A DNA stretch of 9,972 nucleotides from RGIG1995 sp045126815 (GTDB taxonomy: Bacteria; Bacillota; Clostridia; Oscillospirales; CAG-272), in contig JBGVPD010000039.1 of NCBI GenBank assembly GCA_045126815.1, positions 1 through 9,972 on the forward strand, given 5' to 3'. Under the pieces are notes generated by a model, which was given only the letters and a program-made list of their open reading frames with translations, ran no database searches and was not told the origin of the DNA. This document shows, piece after piece, positions 1 through 5,570 of this stretch (within the stretch, counting starts at the first letter, position 1; each line of letters opens with the position of its first letter). The translations under genes and the position numbers were made by a program.

Positions 1-87
1 ATAACGGAGTTTGCCCCGACCATGCTCCTGGTAGAACATGACAATGTTTTTCGAGATACTGTGGCAAGTAATATTGTGAATATCTAA
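1..87 (+). CDS. ABC-F type ATPase, C-terminal 28 residues (partial)
   Basis: The window opens inside a reading frame that ends at the TAA at 85-87. The visible peptide contains PTMLLVEHD, which matches the end of the second nucleotide-binding domain of ABC-F proteins: a hydrophobic strand followed by the switch (H-loop) histidine. A short tail ending in NIVNI follows. ABC-F proteins of the Lsa/Vga/CplR kind act on the ribosome in the cytoplasm and often protect it from antibiotics, but 28 residues cannot separate a resistance factor from a housekeeping member or another soluble ABC ATPase. A strong terminator follows about 105 bp downstream. Whether this gene is cargo of the element to its right or flanking chromosome cannot be told from the window. 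Confidence 0.7.
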   Translation: MTEFAPTMLLVEHDNVFRDTVASNIVNI

Positions 88-191
88 ATTAAAATAATTG
101 TATGAGTTAATTCCAGTTTTACAGAGACTCAAATTCCAATTTGTCGAAAAGATAGCTTACATTTTCCAACCTCATAAAAAAGATATGAAAG

Positions 192-234
192 AAATGAGAT
201 GATGGCAAAAACCGTCATCTCATTTTTGTTTTCT
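192..234 (+). terminator. intrinsic terminator after the ABC-F gene
   Basis: A 14-bp stem (192-205 with 212-225, one G-T pair) closes a CAAAAA loop and runs into TTTGTTTTC. It isolates the upstream ABC-F transcript from the XRE operon promoter that starts 10 bp later. The rest of 88-243 is AT-rich and shows no gene. Confidence 0.9.
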
Positions 235-243
235 TAAAACCTA

Positions 244-272
244 TTGCATCAGAACAAGCGTTCGATTATAAT
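244..272 (+). promoter_or_regulatory. promoter of the XRE-immA operon
   Basis: TTGCAT at 244-249 and a perfect TATAAT at 267-272 are separated by 17 bp. The expected transcription start, near 279, lies just before the dyad operator at 283-302. Confidence 0.8.
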
Positions 273-282
273 ATACCTACGA

Positions 283-302
283 TGTTCAGTTTTGATTGAA
301 CA
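283..302. promoter_or_regulatory. dyad operator 1, likely bound by the XRE repressor
   Basis: TGTTCAGT and ATTGAACA face each other across a 4-bp spacer (7 of 8 positions symmetric). The site lies between the -10 box and the Shine-Dalgarno of the XRE gene, a position where a bound repressor would block transcription. A perfect version of the same dyad occurs at 1359-1378. Autoregulation by the XRE protein is inferred. Confidence 0.65.
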
Positions 303-324
303 CATCATAGAAAGGAGCATCTCT

Positions 325-720
325 ATGAACATAAACCATACTTTTGGAACCTATATAAAGGACAAACGCTTGGCAAAGCAAATCTCACTGCGTAAATTTG
401 CCGAGTTGCTTGATATATCTCCGGTTTACCTCTGCAATATTGAAAAGGATCGTAATCCCGCCCCGAAAGACGATATTATTTCCAATATGGCAAGGTTGCT
501 TATGTTAAATGATACGGAAACGGCAGAACTTTATGACCTTGCTGCCAAAGCAAAAAGCAATCCGACCATTTCTCAAGATCTACCGGAGTACATTATGGAC
601 AGAGATATTGTCCGTGTTGCTCTAAGAACGGCAAAAGATGTGGATGCCACCGATGAGGAATGGCAAGAATTTATTGCTCGTTTGGAGGAGCGTAGGAGGA
701 AAATTCAGGAGGGCAAATGA
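325..720 (+). CDS. XRE-family transcriptional regulator
   Basis: This 131-residue protein has an N-terminal Cro/C1-type helix-turn-helix at about residues 8-60. The stretch ISLRKFAELLDISPVYLCNIE is the helix-turn-recognition-helix core. The C-terminal half is charged and helical. ATG 325 is preferred because AAAGGAG lies 7 nt upstream and the domain begins at once; the frame is open further upstream to an ATG that would precede the promoter's transcription start. The stop overlaps the next gene's ATG (ATGA), so the two are translationally coupled. XRE/ImmA pairs govern mobile elements such as ICEBs1: the repressor holds the element silent and the protease cleaves it after a signal. That role is inferred here from the pairing and from the two dyads flanking the gene pair. 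Confidence 0.88.
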   Translation: MNINHTFGTYIKDKRLAKQISLRKFAELLDISPVYLCNIEKDRNPAPKDDIISNMARLLMLNDTETAELYDLAAKAKSNPTISQDLPEYIMDRDIVRVALRTAKDVDATDEEWQEFIARLEERRRKIQEGK

Positions 721-1328
721 TGACAGAAATCAAATACCTTCGACCGGAATTGCTTGAAGCCATTGCTCGCAATACCCTAAAGAAATATGACTCAAGCCTG
801 ATTCTCGGTTATGAAGCAAAGAGTGTTCCCATCGAGGACATAATTGAAAGTCTTGGTCTGACACTTGAATATCAATACATTCGTAAGAACGGTCGTATAC
901 TTGGAGAAACCGTTTTTGATGATGACTACATTCCTATTTACAATATGGAAGCCAAACAGTACGAACTCATTTTTGTTGAGAGAGGTACTATAATTCTTGA
1001 TGCAAGCCTGCTCAGATGTAGAACTCAAGGGCGATTACGTTTCACCGCAGCTCACGAGCTTGCACATTGGCTGATACATCAAGAACTGTACTCAGGCACG
1101 GGAGATATGGCTGCTATGTTAAAAAGCATTTCCAAGAGTTCCGATGCAGACAAGTACATTGAAAGACAAGCAGATATGCTTGGAAGTGCGTTGCTGCTTC
1201 CTATCTGCCAAGTAAAAAAAGCGTTTTATCGAACATCAGGTGATGATCGAGTTTTGAAGTTAGCCAACCAATTCGGTGTATCAAAACAAGCGATGGAAAT
1301 TCGATTGAAAGAGCATCACTTGATCTAA
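717..1328 (+). CDS. ImmA/IrrE-family zinc metallopeptidase
   Basis: A 203-residue cytoplasmic protein of usual family length. It carries the zincin motif HELAH at residues 113-117 and a downstream ERQADMLGSALLLP segment (from residue 149) that matches the E-x-x-A-(N/D) region holding the third zinc ligand. Family members cleave their partner XRE repressor, or control it as in IrrE/DdrO, which derepresses element genes. The gene overlaps the XRE stop by 4 nt. AGGAGGG at 707-713 is only 3 nt from ATG 717 but 6 nt from the in-frame ATG at 720, so translation may really begin at 720, one codon later. A short C-terminal helical region follows the protease domain. An intrinsic terminator overlaps the stop codon, so the operon ends here. 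Confidence 0.9.
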   Translation: MMTEIKYLRPELLEAIARNTLKKYDSSLILGYEAKSVPIEDIIESLGLTLEYQYIRKNGRILGETVFDDDYIPIYNMEAKQYELIFVERGTIILDASLLRCRTQGRLRFTAAHELAHWLIHQELYSGTGDMAAMLKSISKSSDADKYIERQADMLGSALLLPICQVKKAFYRTSGDDRVLKLANQFGVSKQAMEIRLKEHHLI

Positions 1329-1350
1329 AGCCGGTAAAACGGCTTTTTTT
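1327..1350 (+). terminator. intrinsic terminator of the XRE-immA operon
   Basis: AAAGCCG and CGGCTTT pair around a GTAAAA loop, followed by a T-run. The stem begins inside the immA stop codon. Confidence 0.9.
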
Positions 1351-1358
1351 GCCCATAG

Positions 1359-1378
1359 TGTTCAGTTTTTACTGAACA
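1359..1378. promoter_or_regulatory. dyad operator 2, perfect palindrome
   Basis: TGTTCAGT and ACTGAACA form a perfect 8+4+8 inverted repeat that matches operator 1 at 18 of 20 positions. As at operator 1, a Shine-Dalgarno-like AAAAAGGAG follows (1380-1388), but no ATG, GTG or TTG lies at a usable distance. It is probably a second binding site of the XRE protein. It may be a relic of a duplicated promoter region, or it may control a minus-strand or downstream transcript. Confidence 0.65.
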
Positions 1379-1470
1379 CAAAAAGGAGCCGCCTCATTAT
1401 ATCAGATAAAAATCGAAAAAAATGTCACTTTCGGTTACACAACTCAACAAATTTCTACCAATCATTTATG

Positions 1471-1476
1471 TATAAT
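1471..1476 (+). promoter_or_regulatory. possible -10 box upstream of the zinc-ribbon gene
   Basis: A perfect TATAAT directly preceded by TG lies about 105 bp before the small zinc-ribbon gene. No convincing -35 box is found at 16-18 bp, so the promoter is weakly supported or needs an activator. The rest of 1379-1581 holds no gene that I can support. Confidence 0.35.
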
Positions 1477-1581
1477 GATAGTGAGGATAGGCTCGAAATA
1501 TAATGCTATTACTGACTTCTTATCAAAACTAAGGTTTTTTAGGCTATGTCAATATGAAAAACAAGGGAGGATTTATCAGCA

Positions 1582-1851
1582 TTGGTCGAAAAAATATCCT
1601 CATATCTCAATATAAAGGAAGTGATCGGAATGTTGTTCATTGAACAAGTCTACGAAAAAAGCAATATCAAGAGTGACTATGTCAGGTGTCCTTCTTGCAA
1701 ACGAGGAAGGCTCTGTGACAAACCCATTGGCGAAAAAGCGACGGTGATCGCTTTGAAGTCCGGTCACTCTGAACGGACAAGCAGTAGTATAATACTCAAG
1801 TGTCCGAAATGCTCACAAAAATTTATAATACATCTATCTAAAGAAAATTGA
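1582..1851 (+). CDS. small zinc-ribbon protein of unknown function
   Basis: An 89-residue protein with two CxxC knuckles, C36/C39 (RCPSC) and C74/C77 (KCPKC), about 35 residues apart. This is the layout of a single zinc ribbon; an extra Cys sits at 45. Small Cys-rich proteins of this sort occur in Firmicutes mobile elements, but I do not recognise a named family. The start is uncertain. TTG 1582 has AGGGAGGA about 10 nt upstream. ATG 1630, preceded by AAAGGAA, would give a 73-residue protein that keeps the whole zinc ribbon. The extra N-terminal 16 residues have no recognisable feature. The frame is clearly coding between the cysteines. The gene stands alone between two intergenic regions of 250-300 bp. 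Confidence 0.65.
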   Translation: MVEKISSYLNIKEVIGMLFIEQVYEKSNIKSDYVRCPSCKRGRLCDKPIGEKATVIALKSGHSERTSSSIILKCPKCSQKFIIHLSKEN

Positions 1852-1960
1852 TTATGTTTCGTACATAGTTCAACCGCCGGACAAACTGAGTATTATCAGT
1901 ATAGAAGCCGGAAAAGAGCCTGCATCCACCTAACAAGGTGAGAACGAGGACTTTCGAGTT

Positions 1961-2006
1961 AGAGCATGACAAACAGCTTTTAGGCTGTATTGTTATGCTC
2001 TTTTTC
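1961..2006 (+). terminator. long-stem intrinsic terminator
   Basis: Arms 1961-1977 and 1984-2001 (16 Watson-Crick pairs plus one G-T and one bulged base) close a TTTTAG loop and are followed by TTTTT. It probably ends the zinc-ribbon transcript or a short RNA from this region. Confidence 0.88.
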
Positions 2007-2015
2007 TATTTAAGC

Positions 2016-2048
2016 ATCCTTTCTGCCTAAAAGCAGAAAGGATTTTTT
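2016..2048 (+). terminator. second intrinsic terminator, perfect 11-bp stem
   Basis: ATCCTTTCTGC and GCAGAAAGGAT pair perfectly around CTAAAA, followed by TTTTT. It lies only about 10 nt after the previous terminator, so read-through into the sigma-like gene is doubly blocked. Confidence 0.88.
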
Positions 2049-2086
2049 ATGTTCAAGAAATGGCTCTGTTACATAGCTAAGTATCC

Positions 2087-2148
2087 GTAATCTCCGAATT
2101 TTTGATTTCAACCTTTTATATCAAAAATTCAAATTTCAAGGAGATTAC
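2087..2148 (+). promoter_or_regulatory. hairpin that sequesters the Shine-Dalgarno of the sigma-like gene
   Basis: A continuous left arm (2087-2106) pairs with two right segments. GAATTTTTGAT (2096-2106) pairs with ATCAAAAATTC (2120-2130), 11 of 11. GTAATCTCC (2087-2095) pairs with GGAGATTAC (2140-2148), 9 of 9. The bases between, 2131-2139, bulge out. The right segment contains the GGAG of the ribosome binding site for ATG 2152, so the folded form should block translation. What would open it is unknown. Confidence 0.7.
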
Positions 2149-2151
2149 ATA

Positions 2152-2691
2152 ATGAATAACATAATTATTTCTGCTCTTGATGAGCAATTCAAAAAAGACT
2201 GCAAGGTTATCAACCTTAAATATGAATATCCCGGTTACACGGGGATTGAACAGTGGGCGATTATTACCGATTTGTCAGAAGAAGATCTTTGCACAAAGTA
2301 CGCCGAACAAGTTGCACCGTTTAGACCGTATATCTTATTGTCGGCATCATTTGGTGTAGTGCGAGATGATTACCGTAGAAATGAAAAGAAGCATCAAATG
2401 AGAGCTGCTCGAAATATTGATGCGTTTCACTATGATGATGAATTGACTACATCTTTCCATCACGAACTTATAGATGTTTCGACAGAAGATTTAGTGTGTC
2501 GGGATTTTGAAATTTCAAGGCTTCGTGATGCAATTACAAAGTTACAACCCAAACAAAAAGAACGATTGATAAAGTTCTTTTTCTACGGAAAAAGCGCTCG
2601 AACAATAGCTGCTGAAGAAGGAGTTGCATATAGTGCAGTTGATAAATCTATTGCTTGTGCAATAAAAAATTTGAAAAAAATTATGGATTAG
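2152..2691 (+). CDS. sigma-70-like regulator with a C-terminal region-4 helix-turn-helix
   Basis: A 179-residue protein. Residues about 122-179 (from SRLRDAITKLQPKQKERL through KSARTIAAEEGVAYSAVDKSI) have the pattern of sigma-70 region 4: a helix, then a helix-turn-helix, then a basic end. A canonical region 2 is not evident. The middle DDYRRNEKKHQMR stretch is basic and resembles sigma-like proteins coded by Firmicutes conjugative and mobilisable elements. It probably regulates element genes, as a minor sigma factor or as a DNA-binding activator. The start at ATG 2152 follows AAGGAGAT by 6 nt, but that site is buried in the hairpin at 2087-2148, so translation should be conditional. No close promoter is evident. 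Confidence 0.72.
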   Translation: MNNIIISALDEQFKKDCKVINLKYEYPGYTGIEQWAIITDLSEEDLCTKYAEQVAPFRPYILLSASFGVVRDDYRRNEKKHQMRAARNIDAFHYDDELTTSFHHELIDVSTEDLVCRDFEISRLRDAITKLQPKQKERLIKFFFYGKSARTIAAEEGVAYSAVDKSIACAIKNLKKIMD

Positions 2692-2725
2692 GGTGTGCAT
2701 TTGACCTCTCTCAGTGGGAATTAGT

Positions 2726-2793
2726 GAAGGGGGTATTCAACTCCGGATACGAACAACCCCCTTCCATCAAAAATGGAAGATGAGGTTAAACCT
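2726..2793 (+). promoter_or_regulatory. two mutually exclusive hairpins upstream of the PemK-like gene
   Basis: GAAGGGGGT (2726-2734) pairs perfectly with ACCCCCTTC (2756-2764) around a 21-nt loop. CTTCCAT (2761-2767) pairs perfectly with ATGGAAG (2773-2779). They share 2761-2764, so only one can form fully. The second ends just before the GAGG ribosome binding site (2782-2785), which itself lies in a small AGGTT-A-AACCT dyad (2783-2793). This could be a translation control region or a protein-binding site. Confidence 0.5.
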
Positions 2794-3375
2794 ATGAAAA
2801 ATGCAAACATAACTAACGTAAAGTGGGGCGAGATTTATCTTTGTGATCTCGGAAGCAATAAAGGCTCGGTTCAGTCGGGCAAAAGACCTGTACTTGTTCT
2901 TCAAAATAACATTGGCAACAATAATGGCCCAACTACTGTTGTTGCAACTATCTCAAGCGTTTTGAAAAAATTAAATCAACCCACACATATTTTACTTGAT
3001 ACATCTTGCGGATTAAGAGAGGACTCCGTTGTAATGCTCGAACAGATCCGAACTGTTGATAAGGAAAAAGAACTGCTTGAATACATTGGTGAAGTTCGAG
3101 ATGAAAAAACCATATATGCGATTAAGCAAGGTGTTTTAACCGAATTTGGACTGATTAAAAGACCGCAGCCAAGACGAACCGGACTGATATTAACACTCTG
3201 TCCTAAATGCAGAGCTGAGTTTATGAATGTTCCTGAGAATATCTTGCGCCGTGTTGATCCACTTCAAGTAGATAAGGAGAGGTGCGATAAATGCCAAACT
3301 TCCTTTGGATATGATTATCTTATTATTAAAAAGAACCCTCGAAATACAAAGTCTGAGGGGTGTTGTGATGGATAA
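2794..3375 (+). CDS. PemK/MazF-fold protein with C-terminal zinc ribbon
   Basis: A 193-residue protein, far longer than the usual 110-120 of MazF/PemK toxins. Residues 8-121 show the family pattern: VKWGEIYLCDLG, then GKRPVLVLQNN with the conserved Arg at 31, then TTVVATISS, and later DSVVMLEQIRTVDKE. The added C-terminal part has two CPKC/CDKC knuckles, C136/C139 and C164/C167, as in a zinc ribbon. Family toxins are sequence-specific endoribonucleases that cut mRNA in the cytoplasm, normally held by a MazE/PemI antitoxin coded just upstream; no such gene is here. It may be a toxin with an unusual partner or an element-borne regulator. ATG 2794 is chosen because GAGG lies 8 nt upstream; an in-frame ATG at 2773 has no ribosome binding site and is part of a hairpin. 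Confidence 0.78.
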   Translation: MKNANITNVKWGEIYLCDLGSNKGSVQSGKRPVLVLQNNIGNNNGPTTVVATISSVLKKLNQPTHILLDTSCGLREDSVVMLEQIRTVDKEKELLEYIGEVRDEKTIYAIKQGVLTEFGLIKRPQPRRTGLILTLCPKCRAEFMNVPENILRRVDPLQVDKERCDKCQTSFGYDYLIIKKNPRNTKSEGCCDG

Positions 3376-3514
3376 GAAAATCGACAAAACTTATGCGGTG
3401 ATTGCTTTGGTAGAGATTTTGTATGAGGAAAAGCTAATCAACGAACCAACGTTAAAGGCAATTATACTACGGCTGCAAGACGAGCAATCGCACATTTCAC
3501 AAACCTCTCAATAA
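3368..3514 (+). CDS. 48-residue conserved-looking small protein between pemK-like gene and recombinase
   Basis: The gene overlaps the end of the PemK-like gene by 8 nt, with GAGGGG 7 nt before ATG 3368, so it is probably translated by coupling. The peptide is helical: MDKKIDKTYAVIALVEILYEE, then KLINEPTLKAIILRLQ, then a polar tail. The second half resembles the short amphipathic helix-turn-helix pattern of SHOCT-like tails, but this is only an impression. No zinc ligands or membrane segment are present. It could be an antitoxin-like partner of the preceding protein or an accessory of the recombinase; neither can be shown from sequence alone. The promoter for the recombinase lies across its 3' end. 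Confidence 0.55.
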   Translation: MDKKIDKTYAVIALVEILYEEKLINEPTLKAIILRLQDEQSHISQTSQ

Positions 3515-3524
3515 TTTCTATAAT
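3496..3524 (+). promoter_or_regulatory. promoter of the recombinase gene
   Basis: TTCACA (3496-3501) and a perfect TATAAT (3519-3524) are spaced 17 bp. The -35 box lies inside the end of the 48-residue gene. This lets the recombinase be transcribed apart from the upstream genes. Confidence 0.7.
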
Positions 3525-3551
3525 AGACTCAGAACAAAGGAGGTAATAAAT

Positions 3552-5447
3552 ATGTTAAATGTAAACAGTCAGCAAAGAGTTGGTAATCCCTATGCTTTTT
3601 TAGATCGCAACCGAACAAGAGATATGGTGTTTTATGGTCGTGTATCGACAGAACACGAAGCACAGTTATCTGCCCTTGAAAATCAAATCCAATGGTATGA
3701 TGACCAAGCTAAGTACCATCCTAATTGGAATGTGATTGATAAATATATTGATGAAGGTATTACCGGAACTCAAGCGAAGAAAAGACCTGCCTTTTTGCAA
3801 ATGATTGAGGATGCAAAAGCGGGAAAATTTGATCTTATTGTAACCCGTGAAGTATGTCGATTTGCCCGTAATACTGTAGATACTCTTGTTGCAACGAGAG
3901 AACTCAAAAATTTAGGTGTAGAAGTATACTTCGTTGAGGATAACATTTGGACAATGGATGGCGATGGTGAGCTTAGATTGACCATTATGGCAACGTTGGC
4001 TCAAGAAGAAAGCCGTAAGGTTTCCGAAAGAGTAAAAGCAGGACAACAGATCAGCCGAATCAACGGCACGATTTATGGGTGTGGCAACATCCTCGGTTAT
4101 GACCGTGTTGGAGATACTTATGTTAAGAACCCCGACCAATCCGAAACTGTCAGGATGATTTATGATATGTACCTTAGTGGAAAAGGTACTATGGTTATTG
4201 CGAATGAACTTACTCGTCTGCAACGCCTAAATGCTTCAGGCTTAGTCAAGTGGAACGCAGGAGTAGTTTCCCGTATTCTTAATAACCAAACATATATGGG
4301 GGTTATGGCATACGGCAAGTCGTATAGCAATAACTACTTGGAGCAAAAGAGAGTCAATAATCACGATGCTTCTACTTATATGTGTGTTAAAGCAGATTTT
4401 GAACCGATTGTATCAGAGGAAGAATGGCATAAGTGTCAAGAAATAAAATCTCGTAGAGTGAGGACTTCTTTTAAGAGTGCTAATGAAGCCACTCAAAAGA
4501 AAAAATCCACTCACGGCATTAAGGAAAACAAAGACTTGTGGGGCAGTAAACTTCTCTGCACTTGCGGTCATTCTTTCAGAAAAAATAGATGGCACAAAAA
4601 TAAAGGTATGCCTTGGTCGTATGGTTATCAATGTTACAACCAACTTAACAATGGTTCGGCAAGTCAACGAAGAAAAGCGGGAGCCGATGATACCGGATAT
4701 TGCGACCAATCAATGATTGCCGATTGGAAACTTGAAATGATGGCTAAGATGATCTTTGAGCAGATATGGCAAGAGCGAAAAGAAACGGTTGATACAGTCT
4801 GCGAACTAATCAAAGAGTGTTATCAGGTTGAAAAACCTAAGAAGGTCAATCTAACCGGAATTGTAGCTCAAATAGAGCGTTATAAGAATAAGAAGAACAC
4901 CCTGCTTGAAATGAGAACAGACGGTGAAATTAGCAAAGAGGAATATAAGGAGCAAAAAGAGAAAGTTGAAAAAGCTCTATTAGAACTCACGGAAGAATAT
5001 GATCGTATGCTTGCAACTGAAGATGCAATACAAAATCCTGATATATGTTGGGACGAAATACAATCTTCGCTTAATGCTATGATAGATTTTTCCAATCCGC
5101 AAATTGAACGACACATCATTCGTAAGTTTGTTTCTAAAATCGTGCCTAATGGTAGAAATCATTTCCGTTGGTATATGAATTTGGATGGAAAAGATACTAC
5201 CACAATAGATATGGTAACAGAGGGCAGAAAAAGTAATGCGGTCATCAGCTTCAATGATGACGAGGAGGATGAACCTCCTCTACATATCGGGGATGTAATC
5301 GGGTTGACTGAATTGCAACAATTTTTCCCGAACCTATTGAAAAACGAAAATCAAAATGGTATAATCTCAAACGTTGCTAAGTGTGGTAAAAAGTCATCCC
5401 TTGATGCTATACTGCACAGGCTGCAATTAAAGAATCTAAGTAATTAG
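3552..5447 (+). CDS. large serine recombinase (site-specific integrase/excisionase)
   Basis: A 631-residue protein of the TnpX/phage-integrase large serine recombinase class, which cuts and rejoins DNA through a phosphoserine link. The resolvase domain spans about residues 24-170: YGRVS holds Arg30 and the nucleophile Ser32, DEGITGT follows, and CRFARN (103-107) supplies the conserved arginines. A recombinase DNA-binding domain covers about 185-310. A zinc ribbon uses C336, C338, C361 and C384. A coiled coil at about 440-495 and a C-terminal arm complete the usual layout. AAAGGAGGT lies 7 nt before ATG 3552. It is the last gene of the accessory block, as expected for an integrase beside its attachment site. 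The final codons (HRLQLKNLSN) belong to a tail sequence that recurs twice downstream. Confidence 0.95.
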   Translation: MLNVNSQQRVGNPYAFLDRNRTRDMVFYGRVSTEHEAQLSALENQIQWYDDQAKYHPNWNVIDKYIDEGITGTQAKKRPAFLQMIEDAKAGKFDLIVTREVCRFARNTVDTLVATRELKNLGVEVYFVEDNIWTMDGDGELRLTIMATLAQEESRKVSERVKAGQQISRINGTIYGCGNILGYDRVGDTYVKNPDQSETVRMIYDMYLSGKGTMVIANELTRLQRLNASGLVKWNAGVVSRILNNQTYMGVMAYGKSYSNNYLEQKRVNNHDASTYMCVKADFEPIVSEEEWHKCQEIKSRRVRTSFKSANEATQKKKSTHGIKENKDLWGSKLLCTCGHSFRKNRWHKNKGMPWSYGYQCYNQLNNGSASQRRKAGADDTGYCDQSMIADWKLEMMAKMIFEQIWQERKETVDTVCELIKECYQVEKPKKVNLTGIVAQIERYKNKKNTLLEMRTDGEISKEEYKEQKEKVEKALLELTEEYDRMLATEDAIQNPDICWDEIQSSLNAMIDFSNPQIERHIIRKFVSKIVPNGRNHFRWYMNLDGKDTTTIDMVTEGRKSNAVISFNDDEEDEPPLHIGDVIGLTELQQFFPNLLKNENQNGIISNVAKCGKKSSLDAILHRLQLKNLSN

Positions 5448-5496
5448 GTTTATAAAGCAAAACTATCCGCCCGAAGCAATTCGGGCGGATTTTTGT
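5414..5496 (+). repeat. tail repeat copy A: recombinase 3' end plus terminator
   Basis: The last codons of the recombinase and its terminator. Positions 5414-5462 are identical to 6714-6762 (49 of 49, offset 1300), and the similarity continues through the terminator. A dyad, AATCTAA-GTAA-TTAGGTT, lies at 5433-5450 around the stop codon. Confidence 0.92.
5465..5495 (+). terminator. intrinsic terminator of the recombinase gene
   Basis: ATCCGCCCGAA and TTCGGGCGGAT form a perfect 11-bp stem with a GCAA loop, followed by TTTTG. Confidence 0.93.
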
Positions 5497-5504
5497 ATAT
5501 CCCA

Positions 5505-5533
5505 TTGAAAAATACGAACATTTATACTATAAT
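5505..5533 (+). promoter_or_regulatory. promoter of the acyltransferase gene
   Basis: TTGAAA (5505-5510) and TATAAT (5528-5533) at 17-bp spacing, starting 14 bp after the terminator stem. Confidence 0.8.
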
Positions 5534-5570
5534 ACATAACAATAACGATAGTCTGACAAGGAAGGATTAT

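Larger units (their letters stand above)
1852..2151 (+). other. structured 300-bp intergenic region: two terminators and an SD-pairing hairpin
   Basis: No protein gene is supported here. From left to right it holds an unassigned stretch (1852-1960) with a small CACCT-AACA-AGGTG hairpin at about 1927-1940, two intrinsic terminators (1961-2006 and 2016-2048), and a long hairpin that pairs with the ribosome binding site of the next gene (2087-2148). A weak TATTAT at 1891-1896 is the only -10 candidate. A short RNA ending at the first terminator, or a regulated leader of the sigma-like gene, would both fit. Confidence 0.5.
241..5496 (+). mobile_element. right-hand part of a putative integrative element (serine recombinase type)
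   Basis: The block runs from the XRE promoter to the recombinase terminator. It has the content expected of one end of an integrative or mobilisable element: repressor plus ImmA-type protease, sigma-like regulator, toxin-fold protein, and a large serine recombinase as the last gene. Large serine recombinases usually lie next to one attachment site, so the right boundary is inferred to lie near the recombinase stop codon, where the tail repeat begins. The left boundary is not visible. No relaxase, coupling protein or replication gene is present, so conjugation cannot be claimed from this window. Confidence 0.5.

Noticed and set aside
74..112. An attachment-like match to the tail dyad (ATCTAAATTA and nearby) after the ABC-F stop codon
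   Set aside because: The resemblance is limited to short A/T-rich words expected by chance and cannot be aligned over the dyad or the flanks.
792..1028. Minus-strand open frame of 78 codons inside immA
   Set aside because: It is a shadow of the metalloprotease gene, with no promoter or ribosome binding site on that strand.
3912..4223. Minus-strand open frame of 103 codons inside the recombinase gene
   Set aside because: It lies wholly within strongly supported recombinase catalytic-domain codons, with no ribosome binding site or promoter.
5262..5280. Perfect GAGGAGG/CCTCCTC hairpin inside the recombinase gene, with a Shine-Dalgarno-like sequence
   Set aside because: The next ATG follows with no spacing and lies in another frame, and the sequence is explained by codons for an acidic Asp/Glu stretch followed by Pro-Pro.
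5493..5570. Upstream extension of the acyltransferase to TTG 5493
   Set aside because: That start lies at the end of the recombinase terminator and before the promoter at 5505-5533. ATG 5571 has a good ribosome binding site and leads directly into the family signature.
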